NCBI RefSeq assembly: GCF_030253575.1
Contig: NC_080562.1
Coordinates: 20,559,852-20,623,851 of the forward strand
DNA: 64,000 nt
DNA from: Rhododendron vialii
Taxonomy: Eukaryota > Streptophyta > Magnoliopsida > Ericales > Ericaceae
Direction: 5' to 3'
A program made the translations under genes and the position numbers. This document shows, in pieces, positions 21,605 through 33,107 of this stretch; position 1 is the first letter of the stretch, and every line of letters starts with the position of its first letter. The notes below the pieces were generated by a model. That model was not told the DNA's origin. It made no database searches and saw only the letters and a list, made by a program, of their open reading frames with translations.

Positions 21605-24600
21605 ATGGGAAAACCAACCCCTTTTCCTAGTCAATTTCCCCTGTTCTTCTTCTTCTTCCTCTTGTGGACAACAGTAGCACCACTACTGGTGACCTCTCTC
21701 TCTCCTGATGGCATAACCCTTCTCTCACTCCTCTCATCTTCCGACCCTAACTCCAGATCCCCTATCCTCTCCTCTTGGAACCCATCAAACTCCACACCCT
21801 GTTCATGGCAGGGGATAACCTGTTCTCCACAAAACAGGGTTATTTCACTCTCCATCCCAAACACATTCCTCAACCTCTCCTTCCTCCCCTCACAGCTTTC
21901 CTCTCTCTCCTCTCTCCAACTCCTCAACCTCTCCTCCACCAACATCTCCGGCCCAATCCCCCCTTCTTTTGGTTCCCTCTCCTCTCTCCGCCTCCTTGAC
22001 CTCTCTTCCAATTCCCTCTCCGGTCCCATTCCTCTCGAACTCGGCCTCCTCGGCGTTTCACTCCAGTTCCTATTCCTCAATTCCAACCGATTATCTGGTC
22101 AAATCCCACTACAACTTGCTAATCTCTCCTCACTACAAGTCCTCTGCCTCCAAGACAATGTGCTTAACGGCTCCATTCCCTCTCAACTTGGCTCATTATT
22201 GTCCCTCCAGCAGTTTAGGGTTGGTGGAAACCCTTTTTTAACCGGTCAAATCCCACCACAGTTAGGGTTACTCACAAATCTCACCACATTCGGGGCGGCG
22301 GCCACCGGACTCTCCGGTGTCATTCCACCCACGTTTGGAAACCTAATAAATCTCCAAACCCTAGCTCTTTATGACACCGACGTGTTTGGTTCTGTCCCAC
22401 TTGAACTAGGGTTGTGTTCAGAGTTAAGGAACTTGTACTTGCACATGAACAAACTCACTGGTACAATCCCACCTCAACTGGGTAAGTTGCAAAAACTCAC
22501 TAGCTTGCTTATGTGGGGGAATGCACTCACTGGTTCAATCCCATCTGAGATCTCCAACTGCTCATCCCTTGTTGTATTTGATGTCTCTGCCAACGATTTA
22601 ACCGGTGAAATCCCGATTGAGTTGGGGAATCTAACAGTCCTTGAGCAACTTCATTTGTCCGATAATTCTCTTACGGGTCTGATTCCATGGCAATTGAGTA
22701 ACTGCACTAGTCTTACAACACTTCAGCTGGATAAGAACCAGTTATCTGGTCCTATTCCATGGCAAATTGGCTACTTGAAGCTATTGCAGACCTTCTTCTT
22801 GTGGGGAAACTCGGTTTCCGGTACGATACCATCCTCCTTTGGGAATTGTTCGGAACTCTACGCGCTCGATCTTTCAGGTAACAAACTCACCGGGCAAATT
22901 CCAGAAGAGCTATTTGGCTTAAAGAAGCTAAGCAAGCTACTTCTGTTGGGGAACTTCTTATCGGGTGGACTGCCTAAAAGTGTAGCCAATTGCCAATCTT
23001 TGGTCAGATTGAGGCTTGGGGAAAACCAGCTTTCCGGTCAGATTCCCAAAGAGTTGGGGGAACTGCAGAATCTTGTGTTTCTTGATTTGTATATGAACCA
23101 TTTTTCAGGCGGTTTGCCTTATGAGATCGCTAATATCACAGTTCTAGAGCTTCTGGATGTGCACAACAATTACATAACAGGAGAAATACCGTCTCAGCTA
23201 GGGGAGCTAGTGAACTTGGAGCAACTTGATCTCAGCAGAAACAGCTTCACCGGTGAAATTCCCCTTGCTTTTGGTAATTTTAGTTACTTGAACAAGCTCA
23301 TTCTCAACAATAATTTGCTTACTGGATCCGTGCCAACATCCATTCGGAACCTGCAGAAATTAACTCTTCTTGATTTGAGCTTCAATAGTCTCTCGGGTGG
23401 AATCCCACCCGAGATTGGCTATGTCTCAAGCTTAACCATTAGTTTGGACTTGAGCTCAAATGGGTTTACAGGCGAAATCCCTGAGACTTTCACTGGTTTG
23501 ACGCAATTACAATCGCTTGATCTTTCACGTAACATGCTTAACGGAAGCATTTCGGTTCTGGGTTTCCTTACTAGTCTCACTTCGTTAAATCTCTCGTACA
23601 ACAATTTCTCTGGTCCAATTCCTGTGACACCCTTTTTTCGAACCTTAACTCCTAATTCGTTCCTGAAGAACCCGAACCTTTGTGAATCCTTCGATGGGTC
23701 CACTTGTTCTTCGCGGTTGGGTCGCAGAAGTGGGGTTAAATCCGCCAAAACCGTAACTTTGGTAGCAGTAATCCTAGCTTCTGTTACAATTGCAATCGTT
23801 GCATCATGGATTCTGGTGACCCGGACCCACAAGTACGCCATTGAAAAATCCTTGGGGCTATCAGCCTCATCATCAGGGGCTGAGGATTTTTCTTATCCGT
23901 GGACTTTCATTCCGTTTCAGAAGCTCAATTTCTCCATTGACAACATCTTGGGATGCCTAAACGACGAAAATGTGATTGGAAAGGGTTGTTCTGGAGTTGT
24001 TTACAAGGCAGAAATGACTGGTGGCGAGTTGATCGCAGTGAAAAAGCTATGGAAAACGAAGAAGGACGAAGAACCGGCTATGGACTCTTTTGCTGCAGAA
24101 ATTCAAATTCTAGGACACATAAGGCACCGGAACATAGTGAAGCTCCTAGGGTACTGTTCCAATAAGAGTGTTAAGCTCCTTCTCTACAATTACATATCCA
24201 ACGGTAATTTGCAGCAACTGCTGTTGGGTAACAGGAATTTGGATTGGGAAACTAGGTATAAGATTGCAGTTGGATCAGCTCAGGGTCTTGCTTATCTTCA
24301 TCACGATTGTGTTCCAGCAATCCTCCACAGAGATGTGAAGTGTAATAATATACTCTTGGATTCCAAGTTCGAGGCTTACTTGGCCGATTTTGGACTGGCG
24401 AAGCTGATGAATTCACCGAATTACCACCACGCAATCTCCAGAGTAGCCGGGTCTTACGGGTATATTGCACCAGGCAAGTGCTCTCGAAAGCTTTTTAACT
24501 GTTTTCATTGTTTGCATCTTAGTTCAGTTGCCATTTTTAGATTCGAAAGCAATGTTTTCAAAAAGCCAAAAAAAATCCTGATTTCATTTGACCGAGAGTG

Positions 24601-25238
24601 TATACAAAAAGATAAAGAATTAGTATTAGGGACAGAGAATCTCTGGTCCAATGAAGCATTCTTGTATATGTATGCATGAGGCTGACTGGCATTGCAAATC
24701 CTACAATTTCTTATTCTTTGTTGAACATCGAATGCTTTTGTCTTATCAATCTGAAGAATGTACCCCTTTTACCCCACCCCCCATTATCATTTTATTGGTC
24801 TCGCATTCGACATCAAATTCCAAGTTGCCTAACCTATATTCTCTCTCGTTTGCAGAATATGGTTATACTATGAACATAACAGAGAAGAGCGACGTTTATA
24901 GCTATGGAGTGGTTTTGTTGGAGATTCTAAGCGGGCGTAGTGCTGTTGAGCCCCAGATTGGTGACGGACTTCACATCGTGGAGTGGGTGAAGAAGAAGAT
25001 GGGAAGCTTTGAACCGGCTGTTACGATTCTTGATTCAAAGCTCCAAGGGCTGCCTGATCAGATGGTGCAAGAAATGCTTCAAACACTTGGAATTGCAATG
25101 TTTTGCGTCAATTCATCGCCAGCCGAACGGCCCACCATGAAGGAAGTGGTGGCATTGTTGATGGAAGTGAAGAGTCCAGCTGAGGAGTGGGGGAAAACTT
25201 CACAACCTCTAATAAAGCAGTCCTCAAACCAGAGATGA
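21605..25238 (+). CDS. RGI5: LRR receptor-like Ser/Thr kinase, RGI5-like (RGF peptide receptor)
   Basis: The CDS joins 21605-24473 and 24856-25238, giving 1083 residues, close to the family length. A signal peptide (about 1-30, with a Phe/Leu-rich core) leads to an N-cap with the paired-Cys motif TPCSW, more than twenty plant-type LRRs to about residue 690, and a transmembrane helix (about 717-740). The cytoplasmic kinase has the glycine loop GKGCSG from about 792, catalytic Lys813, HRD at 908-910 (an RD kinase), DFG at 928-930 and GSYGYIAPE. The ectodomain has RVGG at 205-208, the RxGG motif by which RGI receptors bind sulfated RGF/GLV peptides. Similarity to Arabidopsis At1g34110 runs the whole length, including GGLPKSVA, GLPYEI and EEWGKTSQPLIK. 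The inferred role is a plasma-membrane receptor for root-meristem peptide signalling. The intron splits the Glu codon of APE and uses a GC donor. No in-frame damage was seen, so the gene looks functional. Confidence 0.92.
24474..24855 (+). other. GC-AG intron of the RGI5-like gene
   Basis: The exon ends ...CACCAG and the intron begins GCAAGTG, then ends ...TTTGCAG before AATATGG. Joining here restores the kinase sequence APEYGYT in frame (2869 + 383 bases, divisible by three). The nearest GT (24478) would put the second exon out of frame. AG|GCAAGT is the strong consensus seen in the minority GC-AG intron class. Without splicing, the frame runs on to a stop at 24677. Confidence 0.9.
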
Positions 25239-25450
25239 CTTTTTCTGTTTTTCTTTCCTTTTTTTTTTCCTTCTGATCATGGAGTTAGAGATTGCATTTC
25301 TTTTGTTCCCCAAAGATAGGAAGTAGTTTTATTTGTGGGGAATGAGAGGGGGAGAGATGTGGGTGTTGTCTGTATTCTTGTATTTGGATAAGTTTCTTGT
25401 ACAGTTGTTAGAAACATAAATGTAGTAATTTGCTTCATGTTTAATCCTAG
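25239..25450 (+). other. Probable 3' UTR of the RGI5-like gene
   Basis: T-rich sequence follows the stop codon, then a TTGTATTTGG/TTTCTTGTACAG region and AACATAAATG near 25410, typical of plant near-upstream and far-upstream polyadenylation elements. The cleavage site is not determinable. Confidence 0.4.
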
Positions 25451-26929
25451 TTGTTTGTTGGGGTGTCTTATTAGAACTCTACAATGAGCCGGTTCTTGAA
25501 TGAGTGAATCAAAATGTTAGAAAGTGCTCAAATAAAAGAGGTTAGCCTGCCCACAGGATTGTTCCCTAAGATCTTCAATTGGAAATATCCTACGTACTAT
25601 CAATTCTTCTATGACCAGTTGATACGGCGGAGCTTTATCTCAATTTTAATATGTTCCCGCTTGTGGATGTTGTGACAGGTTTTCATAGATTGATCGAAGT
25701 GTGCATAAGTTACCTTGAACACTCTTGATACTTAAATGCTAATTGAGACTAAAGAATGGGAACGGAGGGAGGGAGTAGAAAGGCCCACAGAACTGAGTTT
25801 TGAATTCAATTTTGTTGCCTATCCAAAATTGGATTGGATTGGTTTGTTTTGGACTGTACATGAGGATGTATTGGCAAAACGGTGAGATGCATGGAGTGAG
25901 ACCTCTTCTTATAAGGAATGGCGTGCACCTCCAAATGTTCTTTTAATGGATGTAGGACTAAAGCATATACATATAGACTTGTGCAGTGTATTTTGTATTT
26001 GTATTTGTATGTTATGTATGGCGTGTGTAGGTCCCATGTTGCAGGGGAAAAGGGGGCATAAAGGAACAGGCCATGCCTCAGTTTTGCTCCCCACATACCC
26101 CAAGTGACAACAATGTGTTTGTCTTCCCCATATCAAATTGCACTTCTCTTGTCCATACCATACCCCCTTTTATTTGGATTTGTTTTGAACAACGTGTTGG
26201 TCAAAGGACAATCCAAGAGGAAAAACCACACCTCATCAACTTTACTTGTATTATCTTCAACCAGAAAGAGTGAGTGTGTGCACACACAAAATCAAAGTCC
26301 TTCCAAAAAATAGGAGGAGAAGACTGGAGAAAATTTTAAAATTGTGGAGGGACTATGGGAAATTTCGAAAGAATCTCACAAATAGTAATATTTAAGTATT
26401 TACAGGGGTGAAGTGCTAAAATCATTTGAACAGTTGAGCCATATGGGGTCAATGAAAGATTATGAAATTTTGGGAGGGCCGTGCCTTTGTCACACCCTTC
26501 TTGTTTGTCCTCGCGTCAGCCTTAGTTTAACGTTAGCAATTTACACTTAATCGCGGGCCAATTATGAAAAATAATTTTTGTTGGGTGATATTTAAAAACT
26601 AACTATGGTTTTTCTAATTTTCATGGATTGCTTCGGAAAATTGCATAAATAACAAATTTTCATGGATTGTTTCGAAAAATCGCATAAATAAACAATGGCG
26701 GAGTTTTTTAGCGGCACAAGGTGGAGCAATAAAATTTTGCAAAGATGCCATAGTACTTATGAAGGGGCAGAAAGTGAATAATCTGTATATATCTCCACAC
26801 CTGCCGAATCTAGCATAAATAACATAAGATTTTGGCATATGCAGCTTGGCCATATAGGTGGGCGTAACAGGTCAGAGCTTCATAAACATGACCTGTTGAA
26901 GGGGTCGGGTCAAAAGGTGGAAGAATAAT
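25451..26929. other. Intergenic between the receptor gene and the large MULE
   Basis: No gene was recognised. Short direct repeats occur near 26620-26700, where TTTTCATGGATTG(C/T)TTCG is followed by ...GCATAAATAA twice about 42 bp apart. A CA/GT-rich stretch lies at about 26270-26290. Confidence 0.4.
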
Positions 26930-27038
26930 AGAAAATTAGAGGCCGGTCCCCCTTTTTAGGCTTGGTATGATCCCAACCCTGAAATATTTCTCCGAAGCTG
27001 GATGGCTCGGGGATGTTAGGTGATGGACGTTTTTGCCC
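26930..27038 (+). repeat. Left terminal inverted repeat of the MULE
   Basis: It pairs with 48966-49074. Matching may extend about six bases further out (AATAAT against AATTAT). It is followed inward by TATATA-containing sequence (27050) and a GA-rich block (27090-27250) that probably form the transposase promoter and leader. Confidence 0.9.
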
Positions 27039-27099
27039 TTTTTTGGGTTTACTATATATAGGCTTGTTTTCAAAAGAATATTGGCGGAGAGAGAAGACG

Positions 27100-27137
<38 letters not shown>

Positions 27138-28151
27138 TCTCGAAAGAGTGCGATCTCGAGAGAGTGCGATCTCGAGAGAGAGATATCGAGATCTAGAGAT
27201 AGATAGCGTTTGCGATAGAGAGAGCGATTGACGTCTAGTTTGCGCGATTGAGAGGAGGAATTGTGTTGGATTGAGATTCAATTGATCTGTTGAGGTATTT
27301 TTTTAAATTTTAATGTTGTGTATGTTGTTAAATTTGATTAGTTATTCAGCTGATGTACTTTTCATTTATCAGTGATTTGTTGCTTTGTGATGCAGGTTGA
27401 TGGAGTCGAGCAGATGAGGTATTTAATGTTGTTTATGTTGTTAGATTTTGATTATTTCACTGTTTATGTGATTATTTTCATATATGAGAACTGTTTTTAG
27501 AACTATGAGAACTCGTTTGTAAACTATGAGAATTGGTTTCTGAATTATGGGAACTGGTTTCTGAACTATATTTCTCATATGATTTTGATGTGAAGTGCCT
27601 TTTCATGTATTTTGTATGAAAACTGGTTTAGATCCTATGAAAAGTGTATGAGAACAAATATGAGGACTGGTTTCTGAACTATAGTTCTCATATGATTTTG
27701 ATGTGAAGTGCCTTTTCGTGTATTTTGTATGAGAACTGGTTTAGATCCTATGAAAAGTGTATGAGAACTGTATTTTCTTATATGAGAACGGTGTTTATTT
27801 TATATGAGAGCTGTGTTTTTTATATGAGAGCTGTGTTTATTTTTATTATTCAAATGTAGTTTATGTTGTTAGATTTTGATTATTTTACTGTTTATGTGTT
27901 TATGTGTTTATTTTCATATTTTTCTTATTTAAATGTCGTTTATGTTGTTAGATTGAGGCCTAGCTTAAACTATCATTGTGTTTGTTGTTAGATTTTGATG
28001 TGAACTATCTTTTCGTGTATTTTTTATGAGAATTGTTTATTTTCTATTAAAACTGTATGAGAACAGTTTATGAGAACTGTGTTTATTTATATGAGAATTG
28101 TGTTTTGTTCTGTGAACTGTGTTTTTTTTTTTTTGTGTGATTTTTTGTTAG
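27039..28151 (+). promoter_or_regulatory. Promoter, leader and leader introns of the MULE transposase
   Basis: A TATA-like ACTATATATAGG (27050) lies just inside the terminal repeat, followed by a GA-rich leader. A donor-like GAG|GTATTT (about 27293), a 23-bp mini-exon (27396-27418, between GATGCAG and GTATTT) and an acceptor TTTTTTGTTAG (28151) suggest two leader introns. The second intron is filled with the TATGAGAACTG motif, including a 113-bp segment present twice (CTGAACTATA at 27561 and CTGAACTATAG at 27674). Splice calls are inferred from consensus only. Confidence 0.5.
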
Positions 28152-28155
28152 GGAA

Positions 28156-29326
28156 ATGGAGAAATCATTGGTCTTGTTTTGTAAATACAATGGATTGTGT
28201 GCTGAAATAAAGTTATCTCGGTCTTCGAGATTCGGAGATTTTGTAAAGATATTGTATGGCAAGTTTAGTGATTTGAGAAGACATTCATTGCAACTCTTTT
28301 ATGCTATATGTGATCATCTTAGCACTATGTTATATAATGATGAAGATTTGGAGGTGATGTTTTCTGTAGCTGATAGTCTTGGATTGAATTGCATTGAAGT
28401 TACAGTTGTAGATAGTCGTGGTTTTTATAGTGGTACTAGTGGGTGTGGTGGTGATGTTGGTGCTAATAGTAGTGGGGTTTTTGATAGTGGTGGTGATGTT
28501 GGTGCTAGTACTAGTAAGGGCATTTCTTTCAGTGGGCAAGGGCTAGTTGGCCGTCAGTTGGAATCAATGGGAGATGTAGGTAAAGATGATGATTTTGGAG
28601 CTATGTTTTTCCCGCATGAGCAACGGCCAAGGTTGTCTGATGGGTGGAAATAGCTTATTAAAAGTGTTGGTCAGTTGTTTGTCGGGGGTTCGGAAGGTTT
28701 TCGTGATGCATTGCGAAAATATTCAATTGTTCATTTTTTTGAGTTTGACTTTGTAAAGAATGAAACAGAGAGAGTGACTGCAGTTTGTAGGGCAAAATCT
28801 TGCAAGTGGAATATTCATGCTAGACTTGACAAGGTTAGTGGTTGCTTTTACATCAGGAGGTATTATAATGTTCATTCTTGTGGTGTTGTTGAGCGTACGA
28901 TAAAGAATTGTCATGCTAATTCAACTCTGATTAGTCAATTGATAAAGAATGGTGTTCGAGACAAGTCAAAGAAACGTCCTGTTGACGTTGTTGATGATAT
29001 GAAGGAGTATTATGGGATGGATGTGTCATATAATCGTGCTTGGTTAGCTGTTCAGAAAATCAAGTCAAGTGCATTTGGAGATTATTCAGATTCTTTTAAT
29101 CAACTCCAATGGTATCGTAATGTTGTTCTGAATTCGGATCCTAAAAGTATTTTTGATGTTTTGTGGGATCAAACCACAAATTGTTTTTTGAGGTTGTTTG
29201 TAGCGTTTGATGCCTGTATACAAGGATTTAAGTATTGCAGGCCTGTTTTATCCGTTCATGCAACATTCTTGAAGGCAAGGCTTATGGGATGCTTGATATT
29301 TGCTTCAGCTAAAGACGGTAATGCAG
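28156..29326 (+). pseudogene. MULE transposase, N-terminal exon (PB1-like and MuDR zinc domain)
   Basis: It starts MEKSLVLFCKYNG, a PB1-like N-terminal domain found in plant MULE transposases. A Gly/Ser-rich linker and then the stop TAG at 28651 interrupt the frame after DGWK, and coding character continues in the same frame. Next is the MuDR DNA-binding domain with CRAKSCKWNIHARL, then CFYIRRYYNVHSCG. The beginning of the DDE domain follows at CRPVLSVHATFLKARLMG. MULE transposases have an Asp in this strand (DGTFLKG), and here the position is His. The exon ends at a GT donor inside GNAG (29326|GTATGA), and the next exon resumes in frame at 29561. It is a clear pseudogene. Confidence 0.88.
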
Positions 29327-29560
29327 GTATGAAATATATCACATATACAATTCTCATATGACTATAAGACATAGTTCACATAGGCTACAATGCACTATGA
29401 GAAATATGAGAACTGTTTTCAGAACTATGAGAACTGGTTTCTGAGCTATGAAAACTTGTTCCTGAAGTATGAGAACTATGAGAACTGCATTTGTGAGAAC
29501 TATGAGAACTGATTTTGTCATAGGTATGAACTGGTTTCCAAATTTTTTTTTTCTTTTCAG
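29327..29560 (+). other. Transposase intron filled with the TATGAGAACTG motif
   Basis: GT at 29327 and AG at 29560 give a 234-bp intron that restores the frame (GNAG then GLFSLCFGVVDSEN). About two thirds of it consists of variants of CTATGAGAACTG in forward orientation, with one inverted TTCTCATAT at the start. The exons on both sides lack the motif. Confidence 0.8.
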
Positions 29561-29930
29561 GTCTATTTTCATTGTGCTTTGGTGTGGTTGATTCTGAGAA
29601 TAATGATAATTGATTTTGGTTCATGGAGAAGTCACATGATATTTTGGATGAAGAGAGAGGGGTTGTTTTTATATCTGACCGTCACAGAGAAATAAAAGAG
29701 GGTATTGCGAAGGTGTTTTCTTCAAGCTTTCATGCTTACTGTCTCTATGATTTGAAGAGTAACTTGCGTACTTGTTTAGCATCCACAAATGTCAAGTATA
29801 AAGAGAGTTTGATCAAAGTTTTTTCGAAATGTGTTTATGCTCCCACTGTGGCGAAGTTTAATTAGCATATGGGTAATTTGCTGAAATACGGTGGTGCAGC
29901 AGTTGTTTATTTTCTATCGGAGTTGTCTAA
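29561..29930 (+). pseudogene. MULE transposase, catalytic exon, first part
   Basis: It encodes GLFSLCFGVVDSENNDN, then TGA where the family has Trp (N-W-x-WF), then FWFMEKSHDIL, VFISDRHREIKEGI (second catalytic Asp) and FHAYCLYDLKSN. A further stop follows KFN at about 29863. The exon is cut at 29930 by the hAT element and resumes at 30706. The TGA and TAG changes are single-base transitions, as expected from decay of methylated DNA. Confidence 0.85.
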
Positions 29931-30697
29931 TAAGGGTGTTCAAGAAAACCGCCTGAACCATAAAACCAGTCTGATCCGGACCGAACCGTCCTATTTGGTC
30001 CGGTTCTGTGGTCAGGTTATGGTTCTAAAAAAATAAGAACCGCTAATTTTGGTTCGGTTACTGTTTCTCAAATAAAGAACTGTGATTAGAACTGGACCGG
30101 ACTGTTTAGAACTAATATATATAATTATATAAAAATAAATATATGTGTAGAGATTGGTCTACTTTTTGAACATGAAAGAAATTAGTGCTGCTGATTTAAG
30201 TGATGTTTTAGGCATTGGAGCTGCTATTTTTTACTTCAAGACATGCTGCAATATTTCATAGTTTATGATATAGGTTTAATTTTAGTCCTAAATATAATGG
30301 ATCATTAATGTTTTTCTATCGCTAAATTTAATTATTCCATAATTGGTTTTGGCTACTTTATTGGTGATTTTCGTCAATATTTTTCGGTCGAGTGTCAAGT
30401 ATTTCGTGAACCATATTGGGTTTTGATTCTTAATAAAATGTCTATTATTATTTTATGAGTTATTTGATGCTTTAAATTTTTAATTTTATGAGTTTATATT
30501 TTGTGAATAAGTGTATGGATGTTAATTGGATAGAATCGGAACAGAACCAAAACTGGACCGATTTTGTGGTTTGGTTCTGGTTAGGTTCCATGCATATATT
30601 GGTTATGTTCTGGTTCTCAATTTCCTAGAACCGGTGAAAATTGTCCGGTTACTAGTTTTCTAGAGAATTGGACCAATCCGGACCGTGTACACCCCTA
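29931..30697. mobile_element. Non-autonomous hAT element inserted in the transposase exon
   Basis: An exact 8-bp duplication TTGTCTAA (29923-29930 and 30698-30705) flanks the ends TAAGGGTGTTCAAG and, inverted, TAGGGGTGTACACGG. Subterminal GGTCCGGTTCTG-like motifs occur in both orientations (29995-30020 and 30540-30690). It is 767 bp, AT-rich and non-coding. The exact duplication suggests it is younger than much of the decay around it. Confidence 0.9.
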
Positions 30698-30705
30698 TTG
30701 TCTAA

Positions 30706-31387
30706 TGAGCGCTGGGCGAATGTTTTTTTTCCCGGGGCAACGTTATGGAGCAATGTCCTCTACTCTAACTGAGTGCTTTAACTCATGGATATTGAAAGAG
30801 CGTGAATTGCCCGTGGTGGATATGGTTGATCGTATAAGGAAGAGATGATGAAATCAATGTGTTTGAGGAGAGAAAAGGCAAGTAAATTGGAGTAGGTGAT
30901 TTGTCCATATGGGGAGTCTCGGTTGGAAAAGTTATATGATTTAGTTAAAACATGGAAAGTGATTCCTTCAAGTGCTGATATATTTGAAGTTGATACCGAT
31001 CCGTCTGTAAATGTTGATATTGGGAGGCGTACATGCAGTTGTTGTTGGTGGCAGTTGAATGGATTTCCTTGTTGTCACGCTGTCTGTGCTATCAAATATA
31101 GTGGTAAGGATTTAAACTTGTACGTAGAGCGTTATTTTCACATTGAGAGTTATCGTGAGGTGTATTCAAAACCAATTTATCCGGTTGCGTCATTGTGGAA
31201 AGGTGATGTGGTTGATTGTGGTACTAGTATTCTGCCACCCTTGTCAAAAAAGCCTCCAGGGAGGCCTAAGAAAAAGAGGATTCATTTGAATGGGGAGAAT
31301 ATTAGAGAAATGACGTGCGGTAGGTGTGGGAAGATGGGAAATCATAACAAACTTACTTGTAAGGCGGATTTGAGGCCTGATTTTTAG
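30706..31387 (+). pseudogene. MULE transposase, C-terminal part (SWIM and zinc knuckle)
   Basis: After the hAT the protein continues with RWANVFFPGQRYGAMSS and TLTECFNSWI (the catalytic Glu region), then ELPVVDMVDRIRK, a frameshift near 30843, and a stop (TAG, about 30894) before VICPYGESRLEKL. The SWIM zinc finger reads CSCCWWQLNGFPCCHAVCAI. A Pro/Lys-rich stretch (KKPPGRPKKKR) and a zinc knuckle (CGRCGKMGNHNKLTC) end the protein at 31387. Domain order and content are those of full MuDR-class transposases. Confidence 0.88.
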
Positions 31388-32159
31388 GTTTTAATAATTG
31401 AGTTGTACAAAAAATAATGTTGTTTCATTTGATTTGTGAAATAATTGTTGAGAATAAGGTGTGTATTTTTGTTACTAATTCTGTGTTTGTTCTAGCACTT
31501 TGAATTGTGTGAAGTATCTAAGCAACCTGTGTGTATTATAGCTTATTGGAACTGCCAATGAGTAAATTTGCTATGTGAACTTTCTATGAGAACTGTATTT
31601 TTTCTATGGTTTAGTGTGTGGTGAAGTTATGTTAAATGTTTTATCAAAACTGTGTTTTTACTATATGACAACTTTGTATGACAAGTGTTTTATTTTTATA
31701 TGAGAATTGTGTATTTTTTCATGAGAAGTGTGTGTTTTTCTATGAGAAGTGTTTATTTTCTAAGAGAAGTGTGTATTTTTCTATAAGAATTGATTTTTCC
31801 TATGAGAAGTGTGTATTTTCAATGATAAGTTAGATTCTAACACAACATGCAGCAAATTAACATACACCAAGCCATAGTAACAACTAGCAAACGAGTGTTA
31901 ATTTAGATGAAATCCAGCTTAACATGCAGAAAACCCTAATTATCATCAGAGTCAGATAGCACTAATTACAGCATCACTGGTTTACCCAACTACAAATCCT
32001 AACTTTCCAAAAAGTAGCATAAAATCCCCAAAATATTGATCAACCCCAACTACAAACCCTAATTCTCCAAAAAGTAGTTGGGGCACCAAACCCTAACTTT
32101 TACTGTGCATCTTCATCTTCCTCCTTGTCCCCTTCTTCTCTATGAGTGTCCAACAATGC
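31388..32159. other. Intergenic spacer of the MULE (convergent 3' ends) with motif copies
   Basis: 31560-31840 is made of TATGAGAA(C/G)TGTGTATTTT variants in forward orientation. 31850-32159 lacks them and contains AACTACAAA(T/C)CCTAA and CTCCAAAAAGTAG as imperfect direct repeats. It is probably 3' non-coding sequence of the minus-strand small ORF. Confidence 0.6.
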
Positions 32160-32351
32160 CTAGATCTCGATCTTGAGGCGGAGAAGATCTATGCTCTGTA
32201 TCCTGTGCAGGTGATGCAGGCGATCCACTTCAGCTTTGAGAGGAGCCACAAGTTCCTCAACGATCTTCTTCACCGCAACCTCCATTGGTGAGATTTTCGG
32301 ATCGTTGTTCGGTGGTGTGTTATTCAGAGCGTGTTGATTTGTTGCTGCCAT
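32160..32351 (-). CDS. Small MULE ORF 1, 63 residues
   Basis: From ATG at 32351 the product begins MAATNQHALNN and contains a Glu/Lys/Leu-rich helical stretch (VKKIVEELVAPLKAEVDRL) with heptad-like hydrophobics. It ends in LRLKIEI. A GA-rich leader (32380-32410) and an AATAAATAC TATA-like box (about 32452) lie upstream. Its function is unknown. It may be a real small gene of this MULE or a displaced exon of the protease gene. Confidence 0.4.
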   Translation of the reverse strand: MAATNQHALNNTPPNNDPKISPMEVAVKKIVEELVAPLKAEVDRLHHLHRIQSIDLLRLKIEI

Positions 32352-32371
32352 AGTAGTTTGCCAACGAGATT

Positions 32372-32413
<42 letters not shown>

Positions 32414-32509
32414 GGAAATGAAAAGGTGTGTGCGGTTGTGTAACTTTGCAAGTATTTATTGTAGTGAGAAGGTGGTAGTGATACACGTGGTGAATGGTTT
32501 AAGGTGCAA

Positions 32510-33040
32510 CTATTGGATAATAAAAAAAATAAAAACAACAAAAACAAAGTATAGAGACTTTTGGTTGGAAAATAATAAAAATAAAAAAATAATAAAGAAA
32601 ACAAAAACAAAATATATTCGATCACCAAAAATAAACAAAGAAAACCATTCAGATTTATAAAACATACATCCTAGATGGAATAGATAGATCCACATACAAG
32701 GAGAAGACATACGAAGAAAGCACCAGAGTGAAACAAGAGATCTACTAAGAAAGGGGATAAAAAATAAATAAAAAAAAAGCCAAACTGAAAAATTATATCC
32801 CCAGTTAGTTGGTGGTTGTCTTTTTGCTCGCACGTTTCTGCTAGTAGTGGCTTCTTCCGCTTCCTTTGCCAACGCTTTGGCAAGCTTCCCATCTTTGTAG
32901 ATCTGCACTTGCTTCTTGACAAGGTTGATGTTGTCCTGGTTTTCCAAATATCGGGCTTGAGTTTCATCAAGTTTTTCACAGGTCTCTTTTAGTGATGCAT
33001 CCGCGACATCTTTGATTAGTCTTGCCAAGTCTTCTGCCAT
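32510..33040 (-). CDS. Small MULE ORF 2, coiled-coil N-terminus
   Basis: The first about 80 residues, from MAEDLARLIKDVADASLKE to TTSRNVRAKRQPPTN, are charged and predicted by eye to form a coiled coil ending in a basic patch. The remaining frame is T-rich and probably read-through into non-coding DNA, so the true 3' boundary is doubtful. A clear TATA box, CTATAAATA (minus strand, about 33111-33120), lies about 75 bases upstream of the ATG. That box is in a 170-bp block duplicated at 33281. The function is unknown. Confidence 0.45.
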   Translation of the reverse strand: MAEDLARLIKDVADASLKETCEKLDETQARYLENQDNINLVKKQVQIYKDGKLAKALAKEAEEATTSRNVRAKRQPPTNWGYNFSVWLFFYLFFIPFLSRSLVSLWCFLRMSSPCMWIYLFHLGCMFYKSEWFSLFIFGDRIYFVFVFFIIFLFLLFSNQKSLYFVFVVFIFFIIQ

Positions 33041-33107
33041 TTTTTAGGAGTTTTTTTGTTGGAGTTGTGATGAGTGTGGGAAATGAAGATATGGGAAGAG
33101 GAAGAGA

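Noticed and set aside
21631..22086. 151-codon minus frame inside the receptor kinase
   Set aside because: It is a shadow of the Leu/Ser-rich LRR coding strand.
26910..27281. Frame of 123 codons rich in SLSLS on the minus strand
   Set aside because: It translates the GA-rich leader and the MULE terminal repeat.
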